Of a DNA stretch of 64,000 bases, positions 23,658 through 38,100 are shown one piece after another (position 1 is the first letter of the stretch; every line of letters starts with the position of its first letter). Position numbers and translations under genes: made by a program. Location: NCBI RefSeq assembly GCF_035083965.1, contig NC_089722.1, positions 29,348,642-29,412,641 on the forward strand, read 5' to 3'. Source of the DNA: Branchiostoma lanceolatum. Its lineage: Eukaryota > Chordata > Leptocardii > Amphioxiformes > Branchiostomatidae. The notes below the pieces were generated by a model. That model saw only the letters and a program-made list of their open reading frames with translations, searched no databases and was not told the origin of the DNA.

Positions 23658-23903
23658 TCTGAGACGTTTTTCTATTACGGATTCTTTCAAGCTACCCTTT
23701 TCTCACGCAGAGTTAGCGACTCTTTATATTCACACAAATACCTCTACGTTACTTGGTCTGACGCAATTCATTTGTGTCTGAAAGCCTGATGATTGCGTTC
23801 ACCTGTGCAATGTCCGCAACCCGGAAGTAACATCACTACCGTAACGGTTCCGGTGCAGTCGGGAATAACCCGGAAGTACTTGGCTATCATTCCGATGACG
23901 TAA
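23658..23903 (-). promoter_or_regulatory. promoter region of the DUF4291 gene
   Basis: Two identical ACCCGGAAGTA elements (23819-23829, 23868-23878), classic ETS/GABP-type sites, sit 49 bp apart, and a CRE-like TGACGTAA lies at 23896-23903. No TATA box. Spaced ETS pairs are typical of housekeeping promoters; binding is inferred. Confidence 0.5.
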
Positions 23904-26161
23904 TTTAATGTACTACATAGGCTTTAAAATCCATGTTAGATCTTCGTGTTTAAGTCAAAGACTGCGACCACGTTACAGCGACATTTTGTATATTTGTGTA
24001 CAAAATGTACATGACGTCGTACATTCTATACTGTTCCTAAATATTTATGAAGTCGTCCATTTCTCACTAAAAAATGAGGACGACGCTCTACTGTATTGAG
24101 ATAGCTAGGGACTTACACCTATAATTTCATTCTATTGTCCCAAAACGAGGTAACTTCCGTATGGTGTACGTACGAATGTTGGAAGGTCACATCGATTATA
24201 CGATTCTTTTTCCCGTTCCAACGTATTTCTTGCCAAAGCGACATACGAGACCAACGATGGATATTCAAGAGTATCAATTTGAACGAATACGGCAGCGAGG
24301 TTCTAATCACCAACGACTTGGCGGATATTGGTACTTGTAATACTGACTTTACATGTAATTTAAGAACTAGAAATACGTTCATCAGGTTTTGTCTGGTAAC
24401 TGCGGAAAACAACACAAGCATCACAAATGAGAAGCACTTTTTATCGGGCGATGACGCATCATTAACTAATGAACATCAACAAATGACAGGTCACCGATTG
24501 CGCTCCCTTCCATGATATAATCACGCAAATTACAAGTAGGTACAAAATTACGAAAATAAATACAATTACTGTACTTCACACTACGTCAGACACTGATAAA
24601 AACATAACTACGATAATTTGATTTGACTGCAGTCTATCCCCTGGGGATGAACTAGGAAGGATGTTGGCGTCCCTAATGTGTTTTAGCGTAATTTGTTATT
24701 TCGTTCCCACTTTAAACCATGAAATTTTAATCACATTTCAGTTGCAGTTACTTTCCCTACTTCTATTTGTTCTAATATCCTTCCTTGCCCGTCCCTTATC
24801 GGCTGACTACAAGTTCAACGCAGGATTCAACATTTGTAACATCGACCTGTACATAGGAAATGTAAGTGAAGGTCCTTTCATCAACATGACCAAATGTCGC
24901 TGACGGCACACCGCATGGCGGTCAGTAGCAGCAGCGTTTCACAGCACCAAAAGTCATCGTGGATGGGGGTGACTTTGATTACCTGCATTCTACATCTCAT
25001 CTATGCGTGCACTAATCATACATCTCTATAAGATATGGCACAAATCATGAACTTATTCCTGGCGTGATTTGGAGTCTAATTTCCTCCTTGTTCTGGAAGA
25101 GTTTCAGAGAACTACATACTGCAGGAGCCTTTCTAGGGACATGCGGAAGCCTTAAACCATGACTACGGCCTCTTAGAGGCTTTCAGGTCGTCATAACAAA
25201 AATCCTTCTGAACATAGACAATATTTTTCTTCACATCAACATTACTCTTTGTACAGTTAAAAACATATCAAGTAGTAAATTTCAAACCTCTTAGGGCTTG
25301 TTACAAGCGGTTATTCCTATGGTTCCCTTTTGGTTTACCATAAACCTGAAAGTTCCAAGTAGAGTATGGTTAAGTACAGTTTGTAAGAACAGGAACAAAA
25401 TTTATGCAGTCAATTGGCGATGTGATCATTGGCTTTCCTCCTCTTTTTACCATCGCGTGTATATTACATGCTACGTTTGTCAGAATTACACAGTAACAGT
25501 ATGTCATACAGAGTAGTTGACATTTACATTGTAAAATGATTTTGTTTGTATAAATGGCCTTAAACCACAGAAAAACTGTCAAGCCTTTGAAATGGGGATG
25601 ATTTGAACGATCAGACAGTTGTTTGATACAACCAGAAAACAGTCTGGTGTAAATGCCAGCTAAGATGGCTAAGTACAGCTGAAATATAATTATAAGCAGG
25701 ATGTATTATTCTAAGCAAAGGTGCTTTAAATTGTTGCCGATTTAGTGCTTCTTTGATACCAAAAGGTACCCACGGGAACACACGCACATAGACAGGCATA
25801 AAGTAGACAACACTGATGTGCGACCACTGTTCCATGACACATGGTTTTCCAATCTCACACACATGTACTGGACAAACATTGCTTGTTAATCATTTACATC
25901 AATGCCGCAAAGCTTGTGCATTTTCAACCAATGTTGGTTTTGTCGAGATCCATCTGGATGGAATGTATAGACTCTTGCAAGGATGAAAAGGTGCCTGAAA
26001 ACCCAATGAATCCAAACTGGAACGATCTGAAGGTTAGATCTTCGCTTGGAGCCTGCAACGCCCGAGGCCACTTCCTCATAATCACACACAGGAACGTTGC
26101 TCTGCCACAATATGTTACAGTGAACAGTGGCAGTCCTGGCAGCTTGTGCTAAGTTGTAGGT
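23904..26161. other. spacer between DUF4291 promoter and MORC2 stop
   Basis: No exon-like segment is convincing here, although open frames of up to 126 codons occur by chance on both strands. It should include the MORC2 3' untranslated region immediately below 26162, whose end I cannot place. Confidence 0.4.
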
Positions 26162-29100
26162 TTAATCCTGGGTAGCCTGCCTGACACATTCTGCCAGTAG
26201 CTCGTCCACTTCATCTCCACCAGCTTCTGGGTCAATGTCCATCTCCTAGAATTGAACAAAACACATTCCTTATGTTAGACAGAGTGTATCTAATGTTGAA
26301 ATATGGCAAACTCAGTCTGATTTCCTTCAGTTATGCTTCAATTCGAGTCATGAATTTATTACCTCATTGATGGACTTGAGCAGCTTAGATATCAGCTTCC
26401 TGACGTTGGACAGTTTGGCTTTTGTGCTATCTGCCTCCTTCTGCTTTGCATCTGCTTGGCTTTGAAAGTTGCTTACCAGCTATGGAAGAAAACATGAGAA
26501 GCATCTATAAACATGCTCTGGCTATGACTGAGTAAAACAAAATGTCCACAGGATAGATATGCTGGAGAAACAAAACAGAGGCCTACCTTTCTCAGGCCCC
26601 TTTCATAGTGGTCAAAGAAGTCATCCTGCGAATAACAAGGCTCATGTCAGTGAAGTCAACCTTAACCATTTTCAACTGTCAAAAAAAATCATTTCTGAAC
26701 TAAAATTCAAATTAAATCCAAAAGAAAGAAAGTCTACACACCAGTGGAAAGTTGCCCAAATCCTCTATACTCATCTGGCCAATCCTTTCTTTGTCCATAA
26801 TCCATGAAGGGGGCAGAAAGTACCGCAAGCATGTTCTGTGGTGATAAAATATTCCATGAGACATTTTCACCAATTCTAAACACTACAAAACAAATTGAAT
26901 CATCAACATCATCACCTGAACACTTAAAAACCTCAAAATGAACAAGCGAAAACACAGCTGCAAATATTGTACAATATACATGTAATTCTTAATTTGTTAT
27001 TTGTAACTTAATTCTAGCTACTTGAATGGTCACTAGTCAACTGCTAAAATGTCATCTTCACAGATATTTGATCACTAACATGTGGGAGTGGGACACTGAT
27101 GTTTGTTCCCACAATTAAAATCAAATGCTGTGAACTACTCCCCTTCCCCCCAACCCCAATATTAAAAACAGATTTTCCGACACCAGTGTGACAATTGGCC
27201 TCAGCACTCTAGTTACACGATCCACTCTAGCTACACGCTCAATCCTGGCTACAAGTTCAACTCTAGCTACAAGCTTAACTATAGCTACAACCTCAACTCT
27301 AGCTACCAGCCTAGCTCTGGCTTCTACATAGGGGTTCTCTAGTTCTCCTTAAGGCCTCCTACTACAGTTCCACTATAGGTCTCAAACTACAGTTCTACAA
27401 TACCTATATCCAGCAGATATGGCTTCATAGTTCTGTTGAGTCTGTGCGTAGCTGCTGACTGCATCAGGCTTGGTGGTGCTGGAGGCCTCGGGGACTGACT
27501 CTTCCGAGCGGACAGAGGAAGCAGACGGCGCGGGAGACACGACTTGAGGTGGGCGGCCAGGAGAAACAGGAGCAAGGGCAGTCTCGGTAATTTTGCCGCC
27601 ACTGGCTGAAGTTACCGGTGGGACTCTCAGATCAGCACTGCCCATGCCATACCTGAAATGTATCAGGAAACAATACGCATAAAAGATTCGTATACTGCAG
27701 ATGATGATTATGAAGCAGAAAAGAAGTACAAAATACAAATTTTTGCCATACTGGCAAACAGAAAATTATTTCTAAATACTGTATTCACATGTGGTTAGCA
27801 TAGTTTAGGGCCATCATTAAACAACTTTTATAGGGAATAAATACTGCAATATTACAATTCTAGTCAACGATCTACCGGTAGTTACTATTGCCTACAGAAT
27901 CACAAGTAAATAGATTTTGAAAGCCTTTACCATTTGTCATACTTGTCCCTTGGATACTTGTCGAACTTGACCTTCCAGCGAACTGGACCAGCACCTTTTG
28001 AGCTGGTTGCAACTACTTCTCCACTGTACCTGTTCAGTGACAGAAAAAATATTTTTAAGACTTTCCGATGCAAACACTCATCTGTTTCCCATAAGTTAAC
28101 TCCAAAAAGGATTATGTCTGACGCAAAGAAAACGGGCAAACTTACCAGATCCCATCGATCTTGGCTTCAACTTTCTTCCCAATATCTGAAACAAAACAAG
28201 CAAAAATTGTAGTGACACTATAATGACCCATGGTATTCTTAAGTTGCCTTAAAACCAGTGGGTCAGCTACAAGCACTTTCTCCTTATGACATTGGTGTCC
28301 TACATAGCAATTGCAATAAGTGTTGATACATAGCAATTGCAATAAGTGTTGATACATTAAAAATTTGAAAAGATAAAACCTTGAATTATTCTGATGAAGT
28401 TTTTGCACGTTATTGCGACAATACAAAAAAAAAATTAAACAATCTTACCGCTTCAAATTCAATGAAACATGGCAGCATATTACCTGAACTTGAAATGTTT
28501 CATGTTTGGATACATTTGTTTACAGCAAAGTGTGCATTTCCATTACTCACCTTCAGAATCTGCATCCACCCCATTCTCAGGTGTCCCATTTTCAGGTACC
28601 CCATTCTGTGTGACCTCCATCTCCTCCTCCTCTTTATCACTCAGTGGTACCTTTGCAGAATTCAATGCAAATGAGCTTTAAAAACCAGTAAATGTAAACC
28701 ATGAATATCAAATGAGTGTTGACGTAGTCTAGTAATGGCCAATCTCTCCTCAACTAGTCACTGCCAACCATTGCCATAATCTGTAGTCAAACCTTGATTC
28801 AGTAACCACTCAAAGGACTGAGGTAAAATGATTGCTGATGCCAGGTGGTTGCTCAGGACAGGGTTGGATTAACTATGCAAAAGTGGACTGTTCAAATGTG
28901 GCTTGTGACTGGAGGTGGTTGCCTACGCCAGGTGGTTACCCGACCAGGTTTGACTGTACCTCGAAATACTGGCTGTGTTTGCCAACATCACTTAGTAGCC
29001 GTCATAAATTTTTGCTGCTTTTCTATGTGAATGAATACATGAAATTAGGAGCTGTCTCTCTGTACCTTTGGTGCAGAAGCAGTGCTGCTTGCCCTCCTCT

Positions 29101-32100
29101 TCTTTTGTGGCACTTCTTCCTCACTCTGCAACAAGGAAACAAACACAACCTTATACAAACAGTCTACAAACTATTCAAATTGGGAAAACAATGTGAATGG
29201 CATTAAGCTGTCTAATGGGGGTTGAAGTTGACGAAAAGCACTATAAGTAAAATGTGAATGTATGTACCTCACTCTCCTCTGCACTTGCAGCACTGCTGGT
29301 TCTCTTGGTGGGTGCCTTGGTTGGAGGTGTCTTGAATATCAAAAACATAAAGGGCATAAGAACATGGAAACCACTTTCTTTAAAAAAGATGGCACACAAA
29401 TCTTGAAGGATTTTTGCTAGAATTATCCTCTATTGTGACTAGAGTCCATTCCGAGTCACCGCGAGGGTTTTATAATAATATTTGTAATCATTTTGAAAAA
29501 TTTGTTATAAAAGAATATCTGATTGACAATAGTTCTAAATTTTTCTAAAAGATCAAATACAAAAATATGAATTTATTTGAATTTAATTAGATAATTTAGA
29601 AATATTTTGAAAGTAACTGCACAAAAACCTCTTTATTTGTAATAATTTCTAAACATCTATGTGATTATCTAACTTTTAGAAACATTAACAAGAAATGGTA
29701 GAAAATGGTTAACAATGGTAGAATGGTGATTGCCCCCATAAAAGTAGGTGCTAATCTGGCCCTTCTGTCTGCCTTTGTACATCTTTAGACTTCACTGCAG
29801 GACACCGCTCGGTCCTTTGTGGAAAGCATTCTTCCCTAAACTTCGCAAGGATGTGTGAATTACTTTCTTCCCAGCCCTCTGACCTATTTATAGAGATGTT
29901 ACAAATAATGGTAGAAAATGGTAAGAAATTGTAAAAAATTGTAAATAATGGTAGAATGCTGTTAGAGTCAATTCCACATTACCGAGAGGGTGTTTGTTGC
30001 CTTTTGTTCTAACATTTACAAAACCTTTGTAACAATCTATGTGAGATAAGTAACTGTTAAGAACAATTTCCAACATTTATTTGATGTTCTAAATATTTCA
30101 TGCTGTGTTCCAACAGGTTAAACAAATTTCCAACATTGAACACATTATTTGTATTAGTTTCTAAACTGTTGCAACATAGATTGATCATTTGTTTGAACAT
30201 GTTCCAACATTCTACAAATATGATATAACTGGGTCAGTGGGCTGGGAACAGGGCAATTCACACATCCCTTCAAAGTATAGGGGATTAGGCCTAGGTGCCA
30301 TGCATAGACACTTAAAGACAAAAGAGTTGCCAGTGTCCAGACGTGAAATCTAAAAATATACAGAGGCAGACAATAGAGCGTGATTAGCACCTACTTTTAT
30401 GGGGGCAATAACCCAAATCTACCATTTTGAGAATGATGCAAAATGTTGGAACATGTTCCAACAGTAGAGCAATCACACAGATGTTTGAAAACTGTTCTGA
30501 ATAAAGAGATATTTGTGCAAATACTTTCATAATATTTCCAAAATATATAGATGAGTTCAAACATGTTCAGACTTTCATTTCTAATTGTTTGAACGGTCTG
30601 GAATTATTTTGACTGAAATAGTCTTTTCTCTAAAATTGTTCAAACTTATTAGCAATATCATCTGAAAACCCTCTCGGTGACATGGAATTGACTCTACCAT
30701 TATTTAGAAACTATTGTGAATATCATATTCTACATCATGAATATTTCTAAAGTTTTTAGAAAACTTAAGAAATATTTAGAAAGTTGAAATCACATTCAAA
30801 ATATATCAAAAGTATCAAATCTCTTACACAAATAATAACAATAACTTGAAAATAGTTCTAAATTATGACAATAACAACCCTCGCGGTGACTTGGAATGCA
30901 CTCTAGTTTAACAGTAGAATCCTATGATCATTAGACATTAATGCTTACAACAGGGTGTTTTAGGACAGGGACACATCACATGTGAAGGCACTACAACACT
31001 GCATTAAAATATTTACATGATGAGCACATGACAGCCAGCAGAATCTTTGTTATTCCTAAATCAAGCAAACCTTTAGTTTTGTCAATGTATTTGTCTTGCT
31101 GCTCGTTCAGATTACAAGAAACAAGCACAAAACATCTGAACTTTGTACTAAAGCTTTGTCCAGCTTGTATTCATCAATGATCAGAGCTTATGCAAAACAC
31201 TGAATGACTAGAGTGATAAGAAGGCTACTCCATGCAACAAATAATGAGTGTATGATCACTGTAATATTTAGTTGATTAGAATGGTGCAAACTATCCCTGC
31301 ATGCAGCTTTTTTTTGTCATGCGAGAAAATGGCGCTTCTGATAGGGCAATGGACTGGCTAGACGGGGGTGGGGGTGCGGGTTTGTAGTCAGCAGCAGGCA
31401 TAGGAAGCATGCAAACAGCTCTAAGCGAGACGGCCAACAGACAGTTCCCCATACCTCAAGTGGACATGGCTGCTTACTGACCACCTCTGGGTGGTCAACC
31501 TTTGCTGGTGACGTAATGGCCGTACTTTGATTGAGCACCACCTTTTGTTCCCTTACTGCTGTGAAGGCATTGGAGGATACTGTCGTTTCAAGTAGCTTAG
31601 CACCAGGGACAGCTGCCTTGTCTTTCTCAGGCTGTTGTGAAGGTAAGACTTTGACAGAGGAGGGGGATATAGCTTGTAGTTTTGCTGCTGCCTGAGCTGG
31701 CGTCATGGCCTTACTTACACTTGCTGTTGGCTTTTTCGTTTCTGCAGATTTAGACACTGTTGACTGGTTAGAAGACAATGCTTTCTCGACCACTACCTTT
31801 GCAGGATATACTTTTGGCTCGGGGGCAGCTTTGGGTGGTGGTGGTTTAGCTTTGGGTGGTGGGGTTGCTTTGGTGTCTTTTCTGGCTGAATCTGCCCGAG
31901 TGGAGGTAGATGTAGGTGCTGAAGATTGTCTCTTCACAGGCGATGTTTTTGTCGCTTGTCTTTGGGGTGAAGCCTCAACACTGTCTCGTCTATGACTGCT
32001 AGGGGTGGACTTAGTCCTCTGGGGAGGAGCCCGTTCCTCTATTGAGGCCCTTCTTTGTTGGGCAGAGGTGTCCTGAGAGGGTCGTCTCATGGCTGCCTGC

Positions 32101-35100
32101 CTCACAGGTGGTGGAAGATCCAGTCTTGGTGTTGGCTTGGAAACACTCTGTGTGCAAGAGATATGAGTGAGCTTCAATGAATCTTAAGTCAAACCAACAA
32201 GGTAGATGCACTCATACACAAGTGGTCTATCTATTAACAATGCAATATCTTTCTCATTATCTAAAAGTTGCTGTGTTGACCAATAAGACAATATGTCAAA
32301 CCTTCTTTACTTTTATTGCTGGAAACTTGGTAGATGAATCTTTTTTTTTTTTGGCGACAGGTTAAAACTAAGGATAAGAAGGTATTCTGAAAAATAGACA
32401 GTACACTTTTGAAGAATTGTCACCTTTCTGGCTGATATGGATGTGGTAGGAGATGGCAAGGATCTGGAAGGTTCAGGTCTGGTCGACCGCACCATGACGT
32501 TCACTTGCTGCCTGGATGTCACTGTTTTCACACTCTACAGAGTACACAAATATGAACCAACAACATAACCTCAAGGCATAACACTGTATTATGACACCTT
32601 TATAACCAAATACTGATTTCTTTTTTTAAATATGAAGCTGGTCTGATGTGTTATATACCATGGCAGTCATACAGTTATTTGATTAGATAATTTTTCAAGT
32701 GTTACACATGTCCTGCGTAGCTATGTTTTTCATCTTGAAAACATGAATCTTACCTGCAGCTTTTCTAACTCTTTAGTCTTCCTTGTGATGTCCTGGGGTG
32801 AAGAGAATTCAAAACCAAATTAGGTGTATTAAAAAAGAACTGGCAAATGCAGATACATGTACTGTTTTTAATAGGACAAAACTTAGTAGACACTAGATTA
32901 CTCTCAAGAATACATCTTTCATCATTCACATGGGAGTATCATTTGTCACTACTGCAATATAGAGTTATACTACATTGTCAACAAGAAAGCAAAGGATCCA
33001 ACAGATGTGTGTCACAGTCTAGTTTTCAGTTATCAATAAAATAGAGACCTTCTTGGTACACAATCTTAGAGAAGAATGCTCTACCTACATCTAAGAGCTT
33101 CTGACTCTTCTCCTCTGCACTTTTGGTCTCCTTCTTGAGGAAGCCCTGTGGAATGTTTTGTTTCACCTCTGCAGCTGAACATCTGTGAAGAGTAAAAAAA
33201 TCTTCCTTGACAATTTGTCCCTGTTACAGCGAGGATGTCTGACAACCCAATGTCCAATTCACATATCTCTTTCACAACAGCAACTTACTTCTTGCTGAAG
33301 AATCATACTTGGAAAGACACATTTTTAATGAATTTCATTTAAGGAGTCAGCAGTATGCTACACATAATATACATTTATGTACCATCCAATCAATCAACAC
33401 AATAGTCATGTCACTTGTAAAGGCCCTTAACACGGATATCACAACGGTTTACAATGTGTTGCGGTAAATAATTAATGACGTTACAAAAATGCAGCTATAA
33501 TGAAGGCTTCTGTCACATCTTTTAATCAAGTAGCATCACAGATATGACAAAATGACATGCACATAAAATAACCCTTTTAAAACCCTACACCAACACAACG
33601 CAAAGAACAATTCAGCATAAAATTGCATTGGCATATTCGCCTGGGCAAACCTTACTGAAGTAAATTTCAACTCGAGTGATTAGAAAAACATGTTTTACCT
33701 TTTAACATCGCTGTGGATATTGTGTTCTTTGATAATTTCGTATTACAAAAACCAAGGACGCACTTAAATTTCTCGACATTTTTCCTATTGATTTTCTTCA
33801 TGAATTATTCATATACTAATCCTGTTGTCTTACCTGTTCCGCTGGGTATCTGGGTTCATGTTACAGTTCCAGGTTTCTGGAAACTCCTTGTTGATATTGC
33901 TTGCTGAGAAAGGCAAGGTTCTCCACTTCAGACACTGGTCTGAAATCAAATATTGTCAAGAATTATCCTCCTATTTTAGATAAGCCAACTTACTAGGATA
34001 ATCTACATGCTTCATAAGATTGATACGTTTGTGTTCTGACATGCCTTATGTTCTCTTCTGTCGTTTAATTTTTCAAATCAGACTTACGTATGACAAGACT
34101 TACTAGTATTGATAACTTACCACACTGGATAGTGAGTGGGAGTTGCATCGCCCTCTTTCTCTTGAACTTGGGATCCTCCGATGGATCATCCTTCCAGTTT
34201 GGACTCAAGTATCCAAAATTCTCCCTATAAATAGTGCAATCATAATACTTCTTTTAGCAGAACCTAAGCAGTTATATTTTGTGCAAACATAAAAAAATAT
34301 TCTTATATTTTTTTATGTATTAACATACTTTTTTTTAGGAAGTCCACATAGGGAATAATAAACTTGCTAGATGTAAAATTTCAGTAAAAACATATTTACA
34401 GACCTCCTTCTTCAAAACATGTGTGAAATGACATTGGGAAGACTAACTCAAGACAATTTGAGGGTTTATTATCAATGGTGCAGTATTCTGACAATAACTG
34501 AATGTAAAAGACGACAAGAAACTATGGAACAGATACATAATAATTGATGCCAAATTTTCATTCCAGATGTACAGAAAAGTAGAAACAACCATGAGGACAA
34601 TGAACCCTACATATCATTAAACTCTATGGATTTTCAAAGGCCATACCCTCAGCAGCTACTTACCAGAATTTGGTTACCCCTTGTTGTGCTGTAACAAAGA
34701 AAACTTTATTAGGACCTGAAGGTCAACTCTTTTATCTAAATGAAAAAGTTAAGATCAAAGTCAGCATCTAATTCATCACTTCAAAGTACTGCCCTTCGGT
34801 GCAAACGGTGTTTCAAATTAAATTTCTCATGAAGGAAACAACAGCCCGTGTCAGGAAAATTACCAATTCCTACGTCCTTCCAGTACTGGACCAGGTAATC
34901 TCCCATGGCTCGCAGTAAGTGCCTGTACTCCTTTGCATCAGCAAAGTTCTGCTTGTTGTGGGTGGGCTCCAACACGAGGTAGGGGACATCCACAAATCCC
35001 AGCACCCCGCTGCAGTTCACGCCCCCTTCAGTCTGGGGGCCCACGCACTCGTACATGCGGATCAGACGACTGCAGTTGTAGATGAACATGCCATCCAGTT

Positions 35101-38100
35101 TCCGCTTCTCGATGTTCATACCGAAGACAAAATTCAGCACTTTGGGCTCCTTCAAGGACCTGAATCACAAAAACACAAAACAGAATTTTTTTAATACTAC
35201 CTAAAATCAAAAATCAAAAAGCAAATAACACAAAATTGTTCCCTATGAATGCTTAAGACTGTATCTTCATCAAAAATACTTAAAAACCTTCGTACACGTA
35301 TTACAGGCTTCTTTTGTGTACAACAAGAAAAATAATAGTCCTGTATCCAGCTTAATTTATCATCTAATATTGTTGTACCTTTTCTTTGTCTCTGCAACCT
35401 CCTTCTTTATGTCGGCATCATTCCGTAGCATTTCTGCCTGAGCTTGGGCTTGCCTCAGAGCAACCTTTGTGTAAGAAACAAGTTTGTTTAATCATCAATT
35501 ATTGTATCTACTGTGCTTTGTACTACCAGAAATCAATTGTTACTGCTACAGCAATGTCTTCAGACAACGTGTAATTATGTCTTAGACAGCCCATAATTAT
35601 AGCACTACTCAGTACTCACTCTTTGATCCTTTGGGGCCACAGGTCCTACTTTGTTCTGCAGGTCCCTGTAAAACAACAACAACAACAAAAACAGTTATAC
35701 ACAAGGTTATGATTACCTAACATTTGGGTATACTGCTGGAGATATTGCTATTGAAAGACACGTAGTAATAACAACCTATTAATAAGGACATTTATGAATC
35801 TATCTTCAAATGCTGTTACAATGCCACCTGCCAGAGCCAGACATAAAAGAGTGTTGCTTTCAACCCACCTGGCCTTGCTCTCTGCATCCCTGGCTTTCTC
35901 TTCAGCTGCAATGGATGACACAAAATACCATGTTTTATGACTTTTCTTTTATAGATTCATAAATTAAATTCTTCCTAATGACAAAATTAGAATTTCCAGC
36001 ATCAGGCCCAGTAATTGACTAAAAAGCCAAACTTACAACAGGTGATACGGTGTTCTACATAATATACAATCATACTACTGTAACATATATACGACCACAC
36101 ACAAGTGCAGCTTTAATGTCGCTTAGCTTATATTTTCATCGAAGAGCAAAAAGAAGGATACCTACCCATCTGTGCTTCATGGTAGGCCTTGGCTGCCTCC
36201 TTCTCAGATCTAGTCTTAAATCTGTTGGAGCTGTACTTGTACATCCTGCATATCACATAACAGGTAAATTAGCTACAGTCTTTGCTCTATGCTGTCACTA
36301 TATTACTACTCCTCATGGATATCAAACGACCATGTATTTATAGTAAACATCACTTCAGGAGTATATAGACAACACAGTAGGTGATGTAAATAATGGGAAT
36401 ACAATGAAAATTTATCATCAAACAAAATCATGCACACGGTCATGCAGTAAGACTTTTAAGTTTTATAGCTGTCATGCAGTTAGACTTTTATAGCTAGAGC
36501 GAAGATGATATCCGGTGTACTATTTTCCTTGCTTCCATCACTTACTTTGGTTTGTACAAGCAGCTAGCCAGCCTTCTGGTACACACTTTGCTCCCATTGA
36601 TGTAGATCTTCATCCGCGGTTCAATATACAGCACAGCTGTGTACGCTCGGAAGGATCGCTTTTCAGGAGGGACACTGCAAGTAACGGGGAGTGCCCGTCA
36701 GTATAATCCGATCCTCAAATCTCTACTCATCAAGTTCAACATTATAGTGTTAATGACACATCCAACAGGAAAACTACGGGAGCTAAGGAAGCTTACGACG
36801 AACCAGACAAAGAGGAGAGAATAGAAGAAAGATTGCTTGCAGCTGCAGGGCGTCCAGACCACTGCCACAGCAGAACACAGTGGACTACTAGTCTACTACA
36901 CATCTGTATCCTAAGCAATTTCACCGAAAGATAGTACTCGTAGATGGGTACGTGCAAACTTCCAGACACCTCTGGCCCTTCAGTTCAAAGATTCTGTATC
37001 AAACCTGCCAATAGTTGGTCTACTTTGTGCCTGGATGTTACAAGTTAAAGGAAACCCAAGCAATATTAGTTCCTGAAAATAGGATTTCCAAAGTCAATTT
37101 ATTCAGTCATCTCTATACATGATTACGTCAAACAATTCATCACAATGTACAGTGACGCCCATGATGCAAAAATATGTCGTTGTGATGTGAGAACTCAATG
37201 AAAATCGTCGCTGGGGGTTTTGTAGGCTCGCGAAGCTAGGGGGATCATCGTACATTTTGCTCGGCTTCAAAATGCTCATCAAAGTATGAAAATATTATGC
37301 AAATGAGCTTAAGTGTTAGTAATGTCTCTACCATAAAGAACAGCATTTTTTCTATTTCCATTTTTTGAGCCCTAAATATTGCTTTGGGCCCCTTTAGCGA
37401 CAACTTCCTACCTGTCATCATCCTTGTCCACATTGGCCATGAGGATATCAACAGAGTTGGTGTTCACATCCAGCTCAGGCTCCCCATTGTCAAGCAACAT
37501 CATGTGGTAGATGATTACCAGAGTACCTAGGACATTGTAAACATATGTTTGTCTGCTATTCTGCAAGTTGTATTTACATGGATCTCAATTCATTGCCTTA
37601 ACTAGGTATGGCACCTTTGACCCGTTGATGACATCAAACCTTCATTCAGGTCATGTGACATAGGTTTTTGGTCATTTCAACTTGACGACAATCTGAGCAC
37701 TGATTTAAAGCTTGTTGACAAGAGCTTTAGAGTACAGAAATAGTGTATGAAATCTCTACAATACTTATGGCATTGCTGTATTTACCTAGATGATGCAAGA
37801 CAGTATTTTTTTCATTGCATAATGATTGCTATATTTATCTTTGTCCTATGGATCTACAACTGTAGCTAGTATCTTGGTATCAACTGCTTGCAATGTCCTT
37901 GAACAAATACATACACTAGCAGATTGCAAGGAATGCCAAAAATTCATGACAGATAGAAATATTTACCCTAAGTACTTAGTACCTCTTTCATCAGAATCTA
38001 TGTACCTGGCCTAAACCTACCTGATTCACCATCTATTTTGTCAAACTGCTCATGGATTTCCTTTTCGGTCTTGAAGGGTGAGTACTTGGTGATGATATCA

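Noticed and set aside
24135..24515. 126-codon plus frame and opposing 101-codon minus frame
   Set aside because: No recognisable domain, no splice-site support; complementary open frames in spacer DNA.
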